Shown one piece after another: positions 61,935 to 64,000 of a stretch of DNA of 64,000 nt; the stretch's first letter is position 1, and every line of letters starts with the position of its first letter. The DNA comes from Woeseiaceae bacterium (GTDB lineage: Bacteria; Pseudomonadota; Gammaproteobacteria; Steroidobacterales; Woeseiaceae), in contig JAJFKU010000056.1 of assembly GCA_021773035.1 (NCBI GenBank), positions 186,001-250,000 of the forward strand. Direction: 5' to 3'. The position numbers were made by a program, and so were the translations under genes. The notes under the pieces were generated by a model. That model saw only the letters and a program-made list of their open reading frames with translations, made no database searches and was not told where the DNA came from.

Positions 61935-63472
61935 GAACCAAGGCTGGGCAGGATCGACGCCGCATAGTCGCAATAAACACCCTCGTTTACGATCGCGGCA
62001 AGTTGGCGAATATCAGTCGACAGCGATCGGTCCTCTTCGTACTGCGGTGAAATTTCCCGCAGGCTACTGATGACAGTCTCGATAATCGGCGAGCTCTTTT
62101 TCGGATGATGAAATTCTACACCCTGAGCCGCCGCCAGCAGTTCTATGGCGACAATATTGGCGACGTTGTCCAGCATCGTATGCAGGCGGCGAGCGGCATA
62201 CGTCGCCATACTGACGTGGTCCTCCTGATTGGCTGACGTCGGCAGGCTGTCGACGCTCGCCGGGTGCGCAAGCGATTTGTTCTCCGAGGCAAGTGCCGCT
62301 GCCGTTACCTGCGCCATCATGAAGCCGCTGTTGAGCCCGCCGTCCTTAACGAGAAATGCAGGCAGACCACTCATGTGCGAATCAATCAGCAGCGCGGTGC
62401 GGCGTTCGGACAAAGCGCCGATTTCTGCAATCGCCAGTGCCAGGTAGTCGGCGGCAAAGGCGACAGGCTCCGCGTGGAAGTTACCGCCGGACAGTACCGA
62501 CTCCGAGTCGGCGAACACCAACGGATTGTCCGTCACGGCGTTTGCTTCGGTTTCGAGCACTTTGCAGACATGCCTGACGACGTCGAGACAGGCGCCAACG
62601 ACCTGTGGCTGGCAGCGAATCGAATAAGGATCCTGTACACGCTCACAGGCCAGGTGCGAGGCACGAATATCGCTGCCGTGCATCAGTTCCCGCAGCACAC
62701 CGGCTACCGCGATCTGGCCGCCATGGCCGCGTACGCGGTGAATACGTTTATCGAACGGCGTGTCACTGCCCTTGATCGCATCTGCTGACATCGCGCCCGC
62801 CACTAATGCGGCGGCGAGCAGGTTTTCGCTGCGATAGACCGCAGCCAGCGCAATAGCGGTCGAAACCTGCGTGCCGTTTAACAGTGCCAGTCCTTCTTTC
62901 GGTCCAAGACGAACGACGGCGATGCCGGCGTCGGCCAGCGCAGCGGCCGCCGGCATGCGCTGGCCGTCCACGCGCACGTCGCCAAAACCGAGCAGTGCAC
63001 CGGCCATGTGCGCCAGCGGCGCCAGGTCGCCTGATGCGCCGACCGACCCTTGCGATGGAATACACGGGTAAATATTGTGATTGATAAGCTCGCAGAGCGC
63101 CTCGACCAGTTCCAGCCTGACTCCAGAGAAACCTTCCGCCAGCGCGATGACCTTCATTAGCATGATGAGCCGCACGGAATCGTCGTCAAGATCGTCGCCG
63201 ACACCGACAGCGTGCGAGCGAACGAGGTTCTCCTGCAGCTGCGCGAGCTGATCGACATCGATTCGAACATGGGCCAGTTGACCGAAACCGGTGTTAACGC
63301 CGTATACCTGTTTCCCACCCGCCACAACCTCGTCGATCAGTTCGTTCGACTCGGCAACGCGCCGCCTGGCGCTGTCCCCTAGCGACACGGTGAGCGGCTG
63401 CCGCCAGGCTTCCCGCAGTACGCTGAGAGCGATCTGCTGATTGTCCACGATCAATTTCATTTCGTGTTTCAT
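61931..63472 (-). CDS. hutH: histidine ammonia-lyase
   Basis: Deaminates histidine to urocanate. About 513 residues from MKHEMKLIV. The MIO prosthetic-group tripeptide Ala-Ser-Gly lies in [42 protein letters not shown] and [25 protein letters not shown], in parts, are conserved. The ATG at 63472 overlaps the hutU stop, so the longer frame from 63589 was rejected. It is the second gene of the hutU-hutH-hutG chain. Confidence 0.96.
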   Translation of the reverse strand: MKHEMKLIVDNQQIALSVLREAWRQPLTVSLGDSARRRVAESNELIDEVVAGGKQVYGVNTGFGQLAHVRIDVDQLAQLQENLVRSHAVGVGDDLDDDSVRLIMLMKVIALAEGFSGVRLELVEALCELINHNIYPCIPSQGSVGASGDLAPLAHMAGALLGFGDVRVDGQRMPAAAALADAGIAVVRLGPKEGLALLNGTQVSTAIALAAVYRSENLLAAALVAGAMSADAIKGSDTPFDKRIHRVRGHGGQIAVAGVLRELMHGSDIRASHLACERVQDPYSIRCQPQVVGACLDVVRHVCKVLETEANAVTDNPLVFADSESVLSGGNFHAEPVAFAADYLALAIAEIGALSERRTALLIDSHMSGLPAFLVKDGGLNSGFMMAQVTAAALASENKSLAHPASVDSLPTSANQEDHVSMATYAARRLHTMLDNVANIVAIELLAAAQGVEFHHPKKSSPIIETVISSLREISPQYEEDRSLSTDIRQLAAIVNEGVYCDYAASILPSLGS

Positions 63473-64000
63473 TGCGCGTCCCCGTTGCCGATCATCGGAA
63501 GATTGAGTCCATGTTCGCGAGCGCAGTCGATCGCGATGTCGTAGCCCGCGTCGGCATGACGCATCACACCGCTGGCCGGATCGTTCCACAGAACGCGCGC
63601 GATGCGTCGATCGGCATCCTCGCTGCCGTCGCAGACGATAACCAGACCGGCGTGTTGCGAGTAGCCCATGCCAACACCACCACCATGGTGCAACGACACC
63701 CAGGTCGCACCGCCCGCCGTACTCAGTAACGCATTCAACAACGCCCAGTCCGAAACCGCGTCGCTGCCGTCGAGCATGCTTTCCGTTTCCCGGTTCGGAC
63801 TCGCGACAGAGCCGCTGTCGAGATGGTCCCGGCCAATCACGACCGGCGCGCTAAGCTCGCCGTTGCGCACCATTTCGTTGAACGCCAGTCCCAGCCGGTC
63901 GCGCTGACCCAGTCCTACCCAGCAGATTCGGGCCGGCAGACCTTGAAACTGTATGCGGTCGCGTGCAGCGTCCAGCCAGTTGTGCAGATGCTCGTCGTCC
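63469..64000 (-). CDS. hutU: urocanate hydratase, N-terminal part cut by window edge
   Basis: The last 176 residues of the protein are seen, up to the stop at 63469. [70 protein letters not shown] and [19 protein letters not shown], in pieces, are the conserved C-terminal NAD-binding and catalytic parts. It converts urocanate to imidazolone propionate. It is the first hut gene in the window; hutI is not seen. Confidence 0.96.
   Translation of the reverse strand, partial: DDEHLHNWLDAARDRIQFQGLPARICWVGLGQRDRLGLAFNEMVRNGELSAPVVIGRDHLDSGSVASPNRETESMLDGSDAVSDWALLNALLSTAGGATWVSLHHGGGVGMGYSQHAGLVIVCDGSEDADRRIARVLWNDPASGVMRHADAGYDIAIDCAREHGLNLPMIGNGDAQ

Noticed and set aside
1..64000. tRNA, rRNA, CRISPR array, insertion sequence or riboswitch
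   Set aside because: No cloverleaf, direct-repeat array, transposase frame or conserved riboswitch core was recognised anywhere on either strand.

Overview
The window is a stretch of moderately GC-rich bacterial chromosome, tightly packed and with no rRNA, tRNA, CRISPR array, insertion sequence or prophage that I can see. It looks gammaproteobacterial. The evidence is the rhlB / trxA-rho divergent arrangement, the yrfG-cysQ pair, a long PlsB-type acyltransferase, and GloA and SohB of gammaproteobacterial type. The mix of formate dehydrogenase, sulfite dehydrogenase, HiPIP and copper efflux fits a free-living, possibly marine or sediment organism. A Woeseia-like lineage is a guess, not a result. 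Many starts are TTG or GTG.

Layout. 1-5.8 kb: 3' part cut off of an ECF sigma factor, then rho, trxA, rhlB, a YrfG-type nucleotidase, cysQ and a YdcH-like protein. 5.7-15.3 kb: one minus-strand run, plsB-trhO, a Cys/His/Met-rich small exported protein, and cusC-cusB-cusA copper/silver efflux. 15.4-17.7 kb: a membrane-anchored unknown, a repeat-rich lipoprotein, a small hydrolase and an alkyltransferase-like protein. 17.7-28.3 kb: a long minus-strand run. It begins with an orphan contractile-tail-sheath-like gene, followed by an ECF sigma factor, a small membrane protein, an LTxxQ periplasmic protein, a DUF1800/DUF1501 pair, a DUF885 lipoprotein and two linked membrane-type GTPases. 28.4-42.7 kb: housekeeping and small genes, including an ACC-deaminase/D-cysteine-desulfhydrase homologue, an L,D-transpeptidase, an M48 protease, sohB-lipA, an OmpA-type protein, gloA, a cupin and MipA.

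42.7-49.7 kb: a complete moxR-DUF58-DUF4381-batA-batB/C-batD operon; its DUF58 gene carries an in-frame palindromic repeat. 49.7-52.5 kb: a lipoprotein, DUF192, an aspartate/aromatic aminotransferase and a HiPIP. 52.7-58.4 kb: fdhD-fdsG-fdsB-fdsA, an NAD-type soluble formate dehydrogenase, with a Fur-box-like site upstream. 58.4-64 kb: a small membrane protein without a usual start codon, a SYLF protein, and a minus-strand chain hutU-hutH-hutG-sorA-sorB in which every junction overlaps by four bases, so histidine breakdown and sulfite oxidation appear to be translated from one message.

The most unusual items are the sheath gene standing alone at the head of a sigma-factor operon, the palindromic element inside the DUF58 gene, the hut-sor coupling, and the small gene at 58.4-58.8 kb. 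No gene-free stretch exceeds 300 bases; the largest is the 274-base rhlB/trxA divergent region.
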